A stretch of DNA of 34,478 nt from an alpha proteobacterium SCGC AAA280-B11 (lineage in GTDB: Bacteria > Pseudomonadota > Alphaproteobacteria > Pelagibacterales > Pelagibacteraceae): positions 1-34,478 of the forward strand of contig AQUH01000009.1 of the NCBI GenBank assembly GCA_000371745.1. The letters run 5' to 3'. The translations under genes were made by a program, and so were the position numbers. Below are positions 16,254 through 25,832 of this stretch, one piece after another; position 1 is the first letter of the stretch; each line of letters opens with the position of its first letter. The notes beneath the pieces are model-generated. The model worked only from the letters and a program-made list of their open reading frames with translations. It did no database searches and was not told where the DNA came from.

Positions 16254-17003
16254 TTATTTCCACTCTGGTTTTTTCTTATTTAAGAAACTATCAATGCCTA
16301 TTTTCTTATTGTCACTATCAAGAAGTTTATAAAATGTTTGTCTTTCGTCTTTTAGTGATGCTTCTTTGTTAATTAAGCGTTTAATCTCAATTAAACTTGA
16401 AAGTGGTTTTTCAGAAAGTGATTTTAATATTTTAATAGCGCCCTCCTTAAATTCATCAGCTTTTAGAACGACACTTACAATTCCCATATTTTGAGCTTGT
16501 TGCGCTGTAATCATTTCTGCAGTCATACATAAAAAATTAGCATTATATTTTCCTACATATTGTTTAAGTCTTTGTGTGCCACCAATTCCTGGAATAACGC
16601 CAAGATTAATTTCAGGTTGGGCAAACTTTGCATTCTCAGATGCAATAATAAAATCGCAAATGAGTGCAAGTTCCATACCGCCTCCTAAAGCGTAACCTTC
16701 AACTAATGCTATCACTGGTTTTTGAATGTTATGAATTTCATCAAAAGCATCAAACAGTTTTTTCTCCATTGCTGATTTTTTATTTAAAGTACTTAATTCT
16801 TTAATGTCAGCACCGGGTGAAAAAAGTTTTGTATTTCCTTCAATTGCAATACAAACAATTGCTTTATCTTGATCAAAGTTTTGTAGCGCTGTTAAAATTT
16901 CTTTTGAAGTTTCAATATCAAGTGAGTTTTTTTCATTCACTCTATCAATTTGAACAAAGCCAATAGCCTGTTCGGCTCTTACTTTGATATTTTTAAATTC
17001 CAT
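16254..17003 (-). CDS. Enoyl-CoA hydratase/crotonase family
   Basis: FSPGADIKELS, VEGYALGGGMELALICDFIIASENAKFAQPEINLGVIPGIGGTQRL. Confidence 0.9.
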   Translation of the reverse strand: MEFKNIKVRAEQAIGFVQIDRVNEKNSLDIETSKEILTALQNFDQDKAIVCIAIEGNTKLFSPGADIKELSTLNKKSAMEKKLFDAFDEIHNIQKPVIALVEGYALGGGMELALICDFIIASENAKFAQPEINLGVIPGIGGTQRLKQYVGKYNANFLCMTAEMITAQQAQNMGIVSVVLKADEFKEGAIKILKSLSEKPLSSLIEIKRLINKEASLKDERQTFYKLLDSDNKKIGIDSFLNKKKPEWK

Positions 17004-17011
17004 TAAGGAAA

Positions 17012-18208
17012 TTATTTATGATCGATAAAATTACGTTCGATACACATTGCAATTCCCATTCCGCCACCAATACAAAGTGTAGCAAGCCCTCTTTTAGAAT
17101 GAGTCTTAATCATTTCATGAATTAAGGTTGTTAAAATTCTAGCCCCCGATGCGCCGATCGGATGACCAATTGCAATAGCGCCACCGTTCACATTTACTTT
17201 ATCAACGGTCCAGCCCATTTCTTTATTCACCGCAATTGCTTGTGCAGCGAACGCTTCATTTGCTTCAATCAAATCTAATTCATCTTCTCCCCAACCGGCT
17301 TTTTTAAGTGCAAGACGAGAGGCTGGGATTGGTCCTGTTCCCATGATAGATGGATCTACACCACACACAGCCCATGAAACTATTTTTGCAAGGGGTTCGA
17401 TACTAAGTTGTTTTGCAGTTTTTCCTGACATTAAAGTGACTGCTGCCGCACCATCATTTAATCCTGAGGCGTTACCTGCTGTTACAGTCCCATCTTTTTT
17501 AAATGCCGGTTTAAGAACTTCAAGTTTTTCAATACTTGTCCCATCTTTAGGATATTCATCTTTGTCAAAAACTACGTCTTGTTTTTTAACTTTGACAGTT
17601 ATTGGCACGATTTCATCTTTAAACTTTTTAGCTTTAATTGCATCAATAGCTTTTCTTTGTGATGCCGCTGCAAATGCATCTTGATCTTTTCTTGTAATTT
17701 GAAACTTTTGTGCAACATTTTCTGCTGTCACTCCCATATGATATTGATTGTAAACATCCATTAATCCATCAATAATCATTGAGTCTTGCAATTTAGCATC
17801 ACCTAATTTCACACCATTTCTTAAATTAATAAAATGCGGTGCATTACTCATACTTTCTTGTCCACCAGCAACAACTATATTAGCGTCACCACATTTGATT
17901 GAGTTATAACCAAAAGCAACCGCGGCTAGTCCTGATCCACAAAGTTGATTAATCGTAGTTGCGGTTTTTTCAACTGGTATACCGGCATGAATTGCGGCTT
18001 GTCTTGCAGGATTTTGTCCAACTCCTGCAGCTAAAATTTGACCCATGTAAACAGTATCTACTTGTTCCGGTTTAATTTCTGATTTTTCCAAAACTTTTTT
18101 AATTACTTCTGCTCCTAATTGTGGAGCTGTTAAAGATGAAAGAGAACCACCAAAAGATCCAACGGCTGTTCGAGCTGCACTTGTTATAACGATATCATTA
18201 TCATTCAT
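17012..18208 (-). CDS. phaA: Acetyl-CoA acetyltransferase
   Basis: INQLCGSGLAAV, VAGGQESMSNAPH, NEAFAAQAIAVN, NVNGGAIAIGHPIGASGARI, CIGGGMGIA. Confidence 0.93.
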   Translation of the reverse strand: MNDNDIVITSAARTAVGSFGGSLSSLTAPQLGAEVIKKVLEKSEIKPEQVDTVYMGQILAAGVGQNPARQAAIHAGIPVEKTATTINQLCGSGLAAVAFGYNSIKCGDANIVVAGGQESMSNAPHFINLRNGVKLGDAKLQDSMIIDGLMDVYNQYHMGVTAENVAQKFQITRKDQDAFAAASQRKAIDAIKAKKFKDEIVPITVKVKKQDVVFDKDEYPKDGTSIEKLEVLKPAFKKDGTVTAGNASGLNDGAAAVTLMSGKTAKQLSIEPLAKIVSWAVCGVDPSIMGTGPIPASRLALKKAGWGEDELDLIEANEAFAAQAIAVNKEMGWTVDKVNVNGGAIAIGHPIGASGARILTTLIHEMIKTHSKRGLATLCIGGGMGIAMCIERNFIDHK

Positions 18209-18243
18209 CTTAATTATTTATTCCTTTCATTTTAAATTTATTT

Positions 18244-18966
18244 TTACTGCATGTATTGGCCACCATTAATTGAAAAGGTAGCGCCTGTAATGAAGCCTGC
18301 TTTATCACTTACAAGATAACTTGCCAAGGCGGCAATTTCTGCTGGTTCTGCCAATCTACCCACGGGTATTTGAGAAACAATTCCCTTTAAAATTGTAGGA
18401 TCGATTTTTTTTACCATGTCAGTTCCCACATAACCTGGCGCAATAACATTTACGGTAATCCCCTTATTTGCATTCTCCAATGCTAATGCTTTTGAAAAAC
18501 CAATAATTCCTGCTTTTGCAGCAGAGTAGTTGGTTTGTCCTACTTGTCCTTTTAAACCATTAATTGAGCTTAATGATACAATTCGTCCAAAATTTTTAGC
18601 ACGCATTTTTTCAATAACATTTCTGCAAACATTAAAAAGAGAATTTAAGTTAGTATTTAAAACTGCATTCCATTCTTCTGGTGCCATTTTATGTAAAAAA
18701 CGATCCTTTGTAATTCCTGCATTGTTAATGACGATTTCAATATCGCCATATTTTTTTTCAATTTCAGCAACTGCTGCTTTACAACTTTCAAAATATGCAA
18801 CGTCAAATTTATAAACTTCTATTCCTGTTTCTTTTGAAAATGCCAGTGCAGATTCTTCCTTGCCAACAAAAGTACAGACAACTTTAAGTCCGTCTTCTTT
18901 TAATTTTTTTGCTATTGCCGCACCAATACCTCTTGTGCCTCCTGTAACTAAAGCGACTTTTGACAT
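18244..18966 (-). CDS. phaB: Acetoacetyl-CoA reductase (SDR)
   Basis: ALVTGGTRGIGAAIAKKL, NNAGITKDRFLHKM, VGQTNYSAAKAGIIGFSKALA; adjacent to phaA. Confidence 0.9.
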   Translation of the reverse strand: MSKVALVTGGTRGIGAAIAKKLKEDGLKVVCTFVGKEESALAFSKETGIEVYKFDVAYFESCKAAVAEIEKKYGDIEIVINNAGITKDRFLHKMAPEEWNAVLNTNLNSLFNVCRNVIEKMRAKNFGRIVSLSSINGLKGQVGQTNYSAAKAGIIGFSKALALENANKGITVNVIAPGYVGTDMVKKIDPTILKGIVSQIPVGRLAEPAEIAALASYLVSDKAGFITGATFSINGGQYMQ

Positions 18967-19048
18967 TTTCTAGGTCCCCCTCAACCAATTAATATGGGGA
19001 AAATTATACTAAAGTGATTTTTAAAATACTAGGGATATTCTGCTGGAT

Positions 19049-19100
19049 TTTAGAGTGGTTTGGCTTAAATAAGGGGATATTTGAAACCAAACCCTCTAAA
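19049..19100. repeat. Imperfect inverted repeat TTTAGAGTGGTTTGG ... CCAAACCCTCTAAA (one bulged base), 23-nt spacer
   Basis: Direct reading in the phaB-phasin intergenic region. Confidence 0.75.
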
Positions 19101-19105
19101 TTTTC

Positions 19106-19131
19106 GTTAAAAACTAGTGTTAGTTTTTAAC
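19106..19131 (-). terminator. Perfect 11-bp stem hairpin overlapping the phasin stop codon
   Basis: GTTAAAAACTA-GTGT-TAGTTTTTAAC; phasin stop TAA at 19120-19122 lies inside. Confidence 0.65.
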
Positions 19132-19575
19132 AGAAGCTTTTTTACCTTCTTCTTCAACTACTTTTTTAAGTTCAGTTAAACCTTCTAAAAGTCTTTTGTT
19201 TAAGATTTCAAAAGATTCTTTAGCAGTTTTTTCTGTAATTTTAGAAAAGTCGTTAGCAATATTTTGAGCTTCAACGATTGATTCTTGGATCAATTCGATT
19301 GATTTGCTAGCTGATTGCTGAGGATTTCCCTTAGCTAATTCAGAAGTAGCATCTTTAACGCTAGAAATAGCTTTGTTAAGTACTTCTATTTGCTTTTTAG
19401 CAAGCGTATTGTAGCCTTCAAATAATACTTTAGATGCATTAGCGAATGTTTCTAAAGTTTTTTTCTGAGCATTGATTAAATTCTCAGAATTACCATCTAC
19501 TGTTGGTACTTTTAAAGCTGCCAACATCTTTTGAAAATCAAAGAATTCAAAAGGATTGTTTATATTTGCCATCAT
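19120..19575 (-). CDS. phaP: Phasin family protein
   Basis: NPFEFFDFQKM, helical Lys/Ala-rich body with QKKTLETFANASKVLFEGYNTLAKKQIEVL; divergent from phaC. Confidence 0.85.
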   Translation of the reverse strand: MMANINNPFEFFDFQKMLAALKVPTVDGNSENLINAQKKTLETFANASKVLFEGYNTLAKKQIEVLNKAISSVKDATSELAKGNPQQSASKSIELIQESIVEAQNIANDFSKITEKTAKESFEILNKRLLEGLTELKKVVEEEGKKASVKN

Positions 19576-19613
19576 TATTTACTCCTTATTTATTTATTTA
19601 ATGAAGTATATTT

Positions 19614-19630
19614 ATGTTGCGATGCAACAT
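19614..19630. promoter_or_regulatory. Palindrome ATGTTGC-GAT-GCAACAT in the phasin/phaC divergent region
   Basis: Direct reading. Confidence 0.5.
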
Positions 19631-19696
19631 AATTCAAGTGATAAAATGAATTATTATGTTAAATTACTGATTTATATACATTATTTCTTACGCGGT

Positions 19697-19716
19697 TGCA
19701 ATATATTAATATTGCA
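19697..19716. promoter_or_regulatory. Palindrome TGCAATAT-ATTA-ATATTGCA in the phasin/phaC divergent region
   Basis: Direct reading. Confidence 0.5.
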
Positions 19717-19772
19717 TAAGCACATATAGGTCATTGCTCTAATCATAATTATTGAGCTATTATCAGTAAAAA

Positions 19773-21632
19773 ATGACAGAAAAAAATAACGATAAAAAGT
19801 CGGAAAAGATTAACTTTGAAGATCTCTCTTCAGTATTTGAAAACAATCTAAAAATTTATAATCAATACGTAGAGTCATTTAAGAATTTAGGTCAGGGACA
19901 AAATAACTTTCCTAAATTTAATTTTAACAATCAGAGCAGCAATTTTACTGCAAATGATTTGTCAAATTTAATCGCACCAACGGTTACTAAAATTTTAAAT
20001 TCATTTCAGCATTTCCAAGCTGAAATCCAACAAAACCCTAATATTTATTTCGACAACCTTAATAAGTGGGTTTCGCAAATTGCTAATTTAAATTTTTACT
20101 TCATGACTAAGGCATCAGGTGGGGTTGCAAATCCACCTGTGAAAGAAGAAAATTCAGACAAACGATTTGCTGGTGAGGAATGGAAAGACAATTTATTCTT
20201 TGATTTTATAAAACAATTTTATCTAATCAGTACCAGCTTCTTAAATAATTTAATTGAGAACGTTGAGTTTAAAGATCCAAAAGATAAAAAATTAATGCAG
20301 TTCTATTTAAAACAAATAAATAGCGCGATGTCGCCGTCTAACTTTGCTTTCACTAATCCACAAGTTTTGAAAAGAACTATGGAACAAAAAGGAGAGAATT
20401 TAAAAAAAGGTTATGACAATTATAAAAAAGATTTCGACAAACATCCTAATAAACTTTTCATTCAACAATCGAAAGAAGGTGAGTTTGAAGTTGGCAGAAA
20501 CTTAGCAACAACTAAAGGTAAAGTTATATTTAAAAATCATTTATTCGAACTAATTCATTACGATGCAACAACGGATCAGCAATATTCAAAACCTATGTTA
20601 GTAATCCCACCTTTTATTAATAAATTTTATATTATGGATCTGAATGACAAAAAATCTATGATGAAATACTTGGTTGATAAAAAATTTAATACTTTTTTAA
20701 TTTCTTGGAAAAATCCTGATGCAAGTTCAAGAAACTTATCTTTTAAAGAATATATTGAAGATGGAGTATTGGAGGCATTAAAAGTGGTGTGTGAGAAAAC
20801 TGGATCTACGGGCGCAAACATTGCATCTTATTGTGTCGGTGGAACGTTAGCATCACTAACCCTTGCTTACTTAAAAGATGTGCCAAATAAATATAAAATC
20901 TTTACCGCTACTTATTTTGCAAGTTTAATTGATTTTGAAGATCCTGGTGAACTCTCAATATTTATCACCGAAGAACAAATTAAAAGTATTGAAAACCAAA
21001 TGAAAAAAACTGGTTACTTCGATGGTAAAGATATGGCGGCCGCTTTTAATTTCCTACGTCCTTCCGATCTGTACTGGAATTATGTAGTGAATAACTATCT
21101 TCTAGGTAATGAACCAACGGCATTTGATATGCTGCACTGGAACTCGGATTCCACAAGATTACCTGAGAAAATGCATTCAGAATATTTACGCTGTATGTAC
21201 TTAAACAACTTAGTTGTTAAAAAAATGTACAAAATTGGTGATGTTCAAATTGATTTAACAAAAATTGATACTCCTATGTTCTCAGTCGCAACTACAGAAG
21301 ATCACATTGCACCTTGGAGATCCGTGTACCAGGGCTTAAGCGCTTATAATTCTCATGTTAATTTTGTATTAGCAAACTCAGGTCATATCGCAGGAATTAT
21401 TCAAGGTAGCGAAGTAAAACCTGGAAAACTTTATTATTACACAGCTAAATTTGAAAAAGGTAAGAATGCAGATGAATGGTATAACGTTGCAAAAAAAGTA
21501 GACGGTTCTTGGTGGCAAACGTGGATAACTTGGCTTTCAGTTAACTCTGGTGAATTTAAAAAACCATCTGAACTTAATGCAAAAAATTTTGAAGTACTGT
21601 ATGAAGCTCCAGGACAATACGTAAAACAATAA
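19773..21632 (+). CDS. phaC: Class I poly(3-hydroxyalkanoate) synthase
   Basis: NIASYCVGGTLASLTLAYL (lipase-like box with Cys), PPFINKFYIMDLN, TEDHIAPWRSVYQG, NSGHIAGII. Confidence 0.95.
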   Translation: MTEKNNDKKSEKINFEDLSSVFENNLKIYNQYVESFKNLGQGQNNFPKFNFNNQSSNFTANDLSNLIAPTVTKILNSFQHFQAEIQQNPNIYFDNLNKWVSQIANLNFYFMTKASGGVANPPVKEENSDKRFAGEEWKDNLFFDFIKQFYLISTSFLNNLIENVEFKDPKDKKLMQFYLKQINSAMSPSNFAFTNPQVLKRTMEQKGENLKKGYDNYKKDFDKHPNKLFIQQSKEGEFEVGRNLATTKGKVIFKNHLFELIHYDATTDQQYSKPMLVIPPFINKFYIMDLNDKKSMMKYLVDKKFNTFLISWKNPDASSRNLSFKEYIEDGVLEALKVVCEKTGSTGANIASYCVGGTLASLTLAYLKDVPNKYKIFTATYFASLIDFEDPGELSIFITEEQIKSIENQMKKTGYFDGKDMAAAFNFLRPSDLYWNYVVNNYLLGNEPTAFDMLHWNSDSTRLPEKMHSEYLRCMYLNNLVVKKMYKIGDVQIDLTKIDTPMFSVATTEDHIAPWRSVYQGLSAYNSHVNFVLANSGHIAGIIQGSEVKPGKLYYYTAKFEKGKNADEWYNVAKKVDGSWWQTWITWLSVNSGEFKKPSELNAKNFEVLYEAPGQYVKQ

Positions 21633-22106
21633 ATGATAGAAATAAAAAAATATTCAAATCGAAGATTATATAACACTGAAACTAGTGCTTATATTACTCT
21701 TGATGACATTGTTGCATTAATTAAAAAGGAAGTAGATTTTAAAGTAATTGATGTAGATACACAAAGCGACATCACTTCAAGCATTCTAACGCAAATTATT
21801 TTAGAAAAAGAAAACGCAGGTATTAATTTAATTCCAGCTCATATCTTAAAACAAATTATTTTATTCAATGAAAATAAAAAAAATAACATGATGTTTGATT
21901 TTTTAACAAACACTATGAATTCGGCTAACACGAATAATATTTTTACTAAAGGCTTCCCAAATTTTATGGATTTTAATTTTTTTAATCCCACACAAGGCAC
22001 TTCAACAAAAGCACCACAGCCTAAGGAAGATAAAAATATCGATGAATTAATGACACAAATTGATAAACTTAAAAAAGAAGTTCAAGAAATTAAAAATCAA
22101 AAATAA
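21633..22106 (+). CDS. phaR: PHB synthesis repressor PhaR
   Basis: IEIKKYSNRRLYNTETSAYITLDDIVALIKKEVDFKVIDVDTQSDITSSILTQII. Confidence 0.95.
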   Translation: MIEIKKYSNRRLYNTETSAYITLDDIVALIKKEVDFKVIDVDTQSDITSSILTQIILEKENAGINLIPAHILKQIILFNENKKNNMMFDFLTNTMNSANTNNIFTKGFPNFMDFNFFNPTQGTSTKAPQPKEDKNIDELMTQIDKLKKEVQEIKNQK

Positions 22107-22108
22107 TT

Positions 22109-23563
22109 CTAAGTTCCACAAAAAGTTTTGTACTGCATGTCGGTAGATATTGTTTGGTACATTTTAATATCTTCTCTTTGTAAGTAAGGCTGCTCTAAAG
22201 CCGATAATAATTTTTCAATTACAGTTAAGTCTCCTACATTTGCGGCTCTTAGAGCCTCTTCGACTTTATGATTTCTTGGAATAATCACTGGATTATTTTG
22301 TTTCATGATCTCACGAGATGAATTTAATGGTTTATTGGTAGTAATTAAACGAGCACTCCAACGTTTATGCCATTCTTTAAATTGTTCATTATTAAATATT
22401 TCTGGATTATTTTCATGCATCAAACTTATAAAAGTATTGGTGTAATCAAATTTATTCTCAAACATAAGATTTAATAAATCTTGAATTAACTGTTCATCTT
22501 CTTTTCTACTCTCAAATATTCCAAGTTTATTTTTCATCATCTGCATGTAACTTTTTTTGTATTTATCGTTAAAACTTCCAATAATTTCTTCGCCAATATC
22601 GACTGCTTTATTTTGATCTTTATCTAAAAGCGGCACTAATGCTTCCGCAAGTCGTGCCAAGTTCCATTGTGCAATGCCTGGTTGGTTCTGAAAGGCATAT
22701 CTACCGTGCTCATCAATTGAACTAAAAACAGTTTCTGGATTGTAGGTGTCCATAAAAGCGCAAGGACCGTAATCAATAGTCTCCCCTGAAATTGCCATGT
22801 TGTCCGTATTCATCACGCCATGAATAAATCCAACTCGCATCCAGTCAGTTATTAATTGAATTTGCCTATCTAATACTGCGGTTAAAAAAGCAGATGCTTT
22901 ATTTTCTGCAATCTTTAATTCTGGATAATGACGATTAATGCAATAATTGAGTAAATTTTTTAAAGACTCCAAATCCTTTTTAATTGCAATATATTCAAAG
23001 GTCCCAACACGAATGTGACTTCTTGCAACTCTAGTAAGGACAGCCCCTTTTAAGGGTTTTTCTCTAATTACAATTTCACCAGTTGTTGCAACTGCAAGGC
23101 TACGTGTTGTTTTAATATTCAAGTAATACATGGCCTCACTAATAATATATTCGCGCAACATCGGACCTAATGCTGCTCTACCATCGCCTCCTCTTGAATA
23201 AGCGGTTCTTCCTGATCCTTTAAACTGAATGTCAAAGCGTTCATCGGTTGGAGTAATATGTTCGCCTAAAACTATGGCTCTACCATCACCTAAAATACTT
23301 AAATGTCCAAACTGATGTCCGGCATAAGCTTGTGCTAGTGGTTCTGAGCCTTCGGGTAATTGATTTCCTGTAAAAAAATCGGCGAGTTCTTTTTCTGTAA
23401 GATTTGAAAAATCTAAACCTAACTCTTTTGCAAGTCCATAATTTAAAACAACTAATTTAGGATTTTTAACAGAGACAGGATAAGTCTTTGTCATCATCAA
23501 CTCGTTAAGGCGGGCGTAGCTATTATCAAATTTCCAACCAATCATGACATTGAATAATATCAT
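22109..23563 (-). CDS. selO: SelO/YdiU family protein adenylyltransferase (likely start at an internal Met)
   Basis: QAYAGHQFGHLSILGDGRAIVLGE, FDIQFKGSGRTAYSRGGDGRAALGPMLREYIISEAMYYL, GVMNTDNMAISGETIDYGPCAFMD, C-terminal FCGT. Confidence 0.95.
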   Translation of the reverse strand: MILFNVMIGWKFDNSYARLNELMMTKTYPVSVKNPKLVVLNYGLAKELGLDFSNLTEKELADFFTGNQLPEGSEPLAQAYAGHQFGHLSILGDGRAIVLGEHITPTDERFDIQFKGSGRTAYSRGGDGRAALGPMLREYIISEAMYYLNIKTTRSLAVATTGEIVIREKPLKGAVLTRVARSHIRVGTFEYIAIKKDLESLKNLLNYCINRHYPELKIAENKASAFLTAVLDRQIQLITDWMRVGFIHGVMNTDNMAISGETIDYGPCAFMDTYNPETVFSSIDEHGRYAFQNQPGIAQWNLARLAEALVPLLDKDQNKAVDIGEEIIGSFNDKYKKSYMQMMKNKLGIFESRKEDEQLIQDLLNLMFENKFDYTNTFISLMHENNPEIFNNEQFKEWHKRWSARLITTNKPLNSSREIMKQNNPVIIPRNHKVEEALRAANVGDLTVIEKLLSALEQPYLQREDIKMYQTISTDMQYKTFCGT

Positions 23564-23662
23564 AAAAGGGCAATAAATGCTTTAGGGAGACTTTAGATTT
23601 TTTAAGATTTATTACTTACTTATTTAAAAATTCTAACTCTGAATCTGAGTACGGTATCATAA

Positions 23663-23824
23663 TTATAGTATTCCTTTTGTCGCAACGTTTAGTAACACTG
23701 GCGCACCTAAAATAAACGCTAGCGCCACGACTAAACCAACAAGCTTTGCAGCACCTATTAAAGTAATTGCAAGCTCATCCGTGTTAGGACCTACTACTCT
23801 TAATGTTTCAACTTTTGTGTTCAT
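23663..23824 (-). CDS. Hypothetical 53-aa single-TM protein
   Basis: Manual translation MNTKVETLRVVGPNTDELAITLIGAAKLVGLVVALAFILGAPVLLNVATKGIL*; below the ORF track length cut-off. Confidence 0.5.
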   Translation of the reverse strand: MNTKVETLRVVGPNTDELAITLIGAAKLVGLVVALAFILGAPVLLNVATKGIL

Positions 23825-23879
23825 GCAGGCTATATAGATTGTAAATGTAATAAATTCATGAACAATTTGTGTCTTAATT

Positions 23880-25037
23880 GTGAAAGTTGTATTAATTTTT
23901 TTTAAAATGCGCAGTTTAGTAATTCTTATTGTTATTTTTTTGTTTCAAAGCACATTTGCGTTTGCAGATTGTGTGGTTGATGATCATCTTAAATTTAAAA
24001 GTTATAATTTTAGAATAGAAAACGACTACTTTAACAAGCAAGACGCCAATTACACCAGTGGCGTCATTTTTTCTGGTGTGACCCACGATTTTAAGTCAAT
24101 GACTGGAAATGAGTGTTTACCTACTGTTATGCAACTGCACGGAAAAATTTTATCATTCCTTGATGGTAATATTCTTAAAAAAGAAGAGGGAATTTCAAAA
24201 AATATTTACTTTAACGCTTATCAAAGAATGTACACGCCAACCGATGACAAAACATCAATTCTTGTTAGGGATGATAGACCTTATTCTGGGATTGTCGCTT
24301 TAGATGTTGGGGTGAATGAAAGGCATAGAGATCATTCTAATGACACGCAGGTGTTAGATTCCAAACAATTTACACTTGGGGTAATAGGTCCTCTTTCCTT
24401 TGTAAGACAATCTCAAAATATTGTTCATGATGCTTTGAATGTTTATAGAGCTTCGGGTTGGGATAATCAGTTAGGAACTGAACCAGCACTTATGTATATG
24501 TTTGAAAGAAAAATTAAAACGGATATGCAGCAAAGTAATTACACACCTGGCATTTCAAAAGATCTAATAAGATTTTATGGTTTTAAAGTTGGAAATATTT
24601 CAACATCAGCAAACGTTGGTTTTGAAGGTAGATATGGACTAAACATTCCAAATGATTTTGGCAGCGCTGCTGATTATTCAGGTTGTGATAATACTGCGCC
24701 TGCATCAGGAACAATTCAATCTGGAAAGGCTAATTCTTGTGTTGATAAAGGAGATCTGCTTTTACCTATTCCATTAGGGGCTCACTTGTTTGCACTAACT
24801 GAATTAACAGCTGTTGCTTATGATTTTTCTTTAGATGGTAATCTTTTAGAAAACAATCATCACGTGAATAAAAAACCTATGGTTGGAAAATTATCATATG
24901 GAATAAGCTCACTTATCCCAATTCACAATGATAAAAATTTAAAACTCGTTGCAATGCAAGTCATTCGATCAAAAGAGTTTGAAGAACAAAAAAGAGTTCA
25001 CCGATACGTGTCAATTACAGTCGGCTTAGACTTTTAG
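23880..25037 (+). CDS. LpxR/DUF2219 family outer-membrane lipid A deacylase-like protein
   Basis: FRIENDYFNKQDANYTSGV, DRPYSGIVALDVG, QFTLGVIGPLSFVRQSQNIVHDAL, GWDNQLGTEPALMYMFERK. Confidence 0.85.
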   Translation: MKVVLIFFKMRSLVILIVIFLFQSTFAFADCVVDDHLKFKSYNFRIENDYFNKQDANYTSGVIFSGVTHDFKSMTGNECLPTVMQLHGKILSFLDGNILKKEEGISKNIYFNAYQRMYTPTDDKTSILVRDDRPYSGIVALDVGVNERHRDHSNDTQVLDSKQFTLGVIGPLSFVRQSQNIVHDALNVYRASGWDNQLGTEPALMYMFERKIKTDMQQSNYTPGISKDLIRFYGFKVGNISTSANVGFEGRYGLNIPNDFGSAADYSGCDNTAPASGTIQSGKANSCVDKGDLLLPIPLGAHLFALTELTAVAYDFSLDGNLLENNHHVNKKPMVGKLSYGISSLIPIHNDKNLKLVAMQVIRSKEFEEQKRVHRYVSITVGLDF

Positions 25038-25110
25038 TTGATTGCGAATATTTTATTATGATTACAGTACCTCTTGATTTAAATATATATTATTAAAACT
25101 ATAATTAAGA

Positions 25111-25332
25111 ATGCTTAATAAAATTAAAAAACATCTTGAGCTTGCAAACAAAGGTTACTTTGAACACATGATATTTGCGATGAAAATTGGCCTGAAGTGT
25201 CTTTGGTCTTTTATTACTGCCTTTGTTCACGCTATCAACCCAGCGTGGTTCGAATACACTACCAGCAGAAGAATTAAGCGAATGAATGACAAATTTGAAA
25301 AAAATAGAATTAACCAACAAATGAAAGAATAA
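25111..25332 (+). CDS. DUF6356-like small protein
   Basis: GYFEHMIFAMKIGLKCLWSFITAFVHAINPAWFEYTTSR. Confidence 0.65.
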   Translation: MLNKIKKHLELANKGYFEHMIFAMKIGLKCLWSFITAFVHAINPAWFEYTTSRRIKRMNDKFEKNRINQQMKE

Positions 25333-25336
25333 ACTT

Positions 25337-25831
25337 ATGTCTATGTATCAAAACTCAATAGCCCAGTTTAAAAAAATGCTTACTAATACATCTGCTATTT
25401 TAAAAAAAGCAGAAGCTTATGCAAAATCTAAAGAAATTGAGCCTAAGGCTTTATTGGAAGCTAGATTGTTTCCAAATATGTTTAATCTAATAAAACAAAT
25501 TCAAATTGCTACAGATCAAGTCAGACATGGCTTTGGAAGAATTGCTGGCATTGAATTATTAAATCTTAATGATTCAGAAAATTCTTTTGCGGATTTACAA
25601 AATCGTATTAAGCAAACCATAGAATATTTAAATAAGATTAAACCTGAACAATTAAAAGGGACCGAACAAAAAGAGATTAAATTTTCAATCAGAGAGCATA
25701 ACTTTGAGTTTAAAGCTGAGGATTATATTGCAACTTGGATCATTCCAAATTTCTATTTTCATATTATGACTGCCTACAATCTACTTAGACACAATGGTGT
25801 TGAAATTGGGAAAAAAGATTATTTAGGCTAA
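25337..25831 (+). CDS. DUF1993 family protein
   Basis: MYQNSIAQFKKMLTNTSAILKKAEAYA...LFPNMFNLIKQIQIATDQVRHGFGRIAG, HIMTAYNLLRHNGVEIGKKDYLG. Confidence 0.85.
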   Translation: MSMYQNSIAQFKKMLTNTSAILKKAEAYAKSKEIEPKALLEARLFPNMFNLIKQIQIATDQVRHGFGRIAGIELLNLNDSENSFADLQNRIKQTIEYLNKIKPEQLKGTEQKEIKFSIREHNFEFKAEDYIATWIIPNFYFHIMTAYNLLRHNGVEIGKKDYLG

Positions 25832-25832
25832 A

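Noticed and set aside
17343-17684. 113-aa plus-strand ORF
   Set aside because: Antisense inside phaA; the thiolase frame is unambiguous.
18530-18814. 94-aa plus-strand ORF
   Set aside because: Antisense to phaB.
21437-21676. 79-aa minus-strand ORF
   Set aside because: Antisense across the phaC/phaR junction; no family resemblance.
25245-25262. GGTTCGAATAC resembling a tRNA T-loop
   Set aside because: Lies in the coding frame of the DUF6356-like protein (PAWFEYTT) and no matching acceptor stem or anticodon arm was found.
25105-25320. 71-aa minus-strand ORF
   Set aside because: Antisense to the DUF6356-like gene, which has a convincing family pattern.
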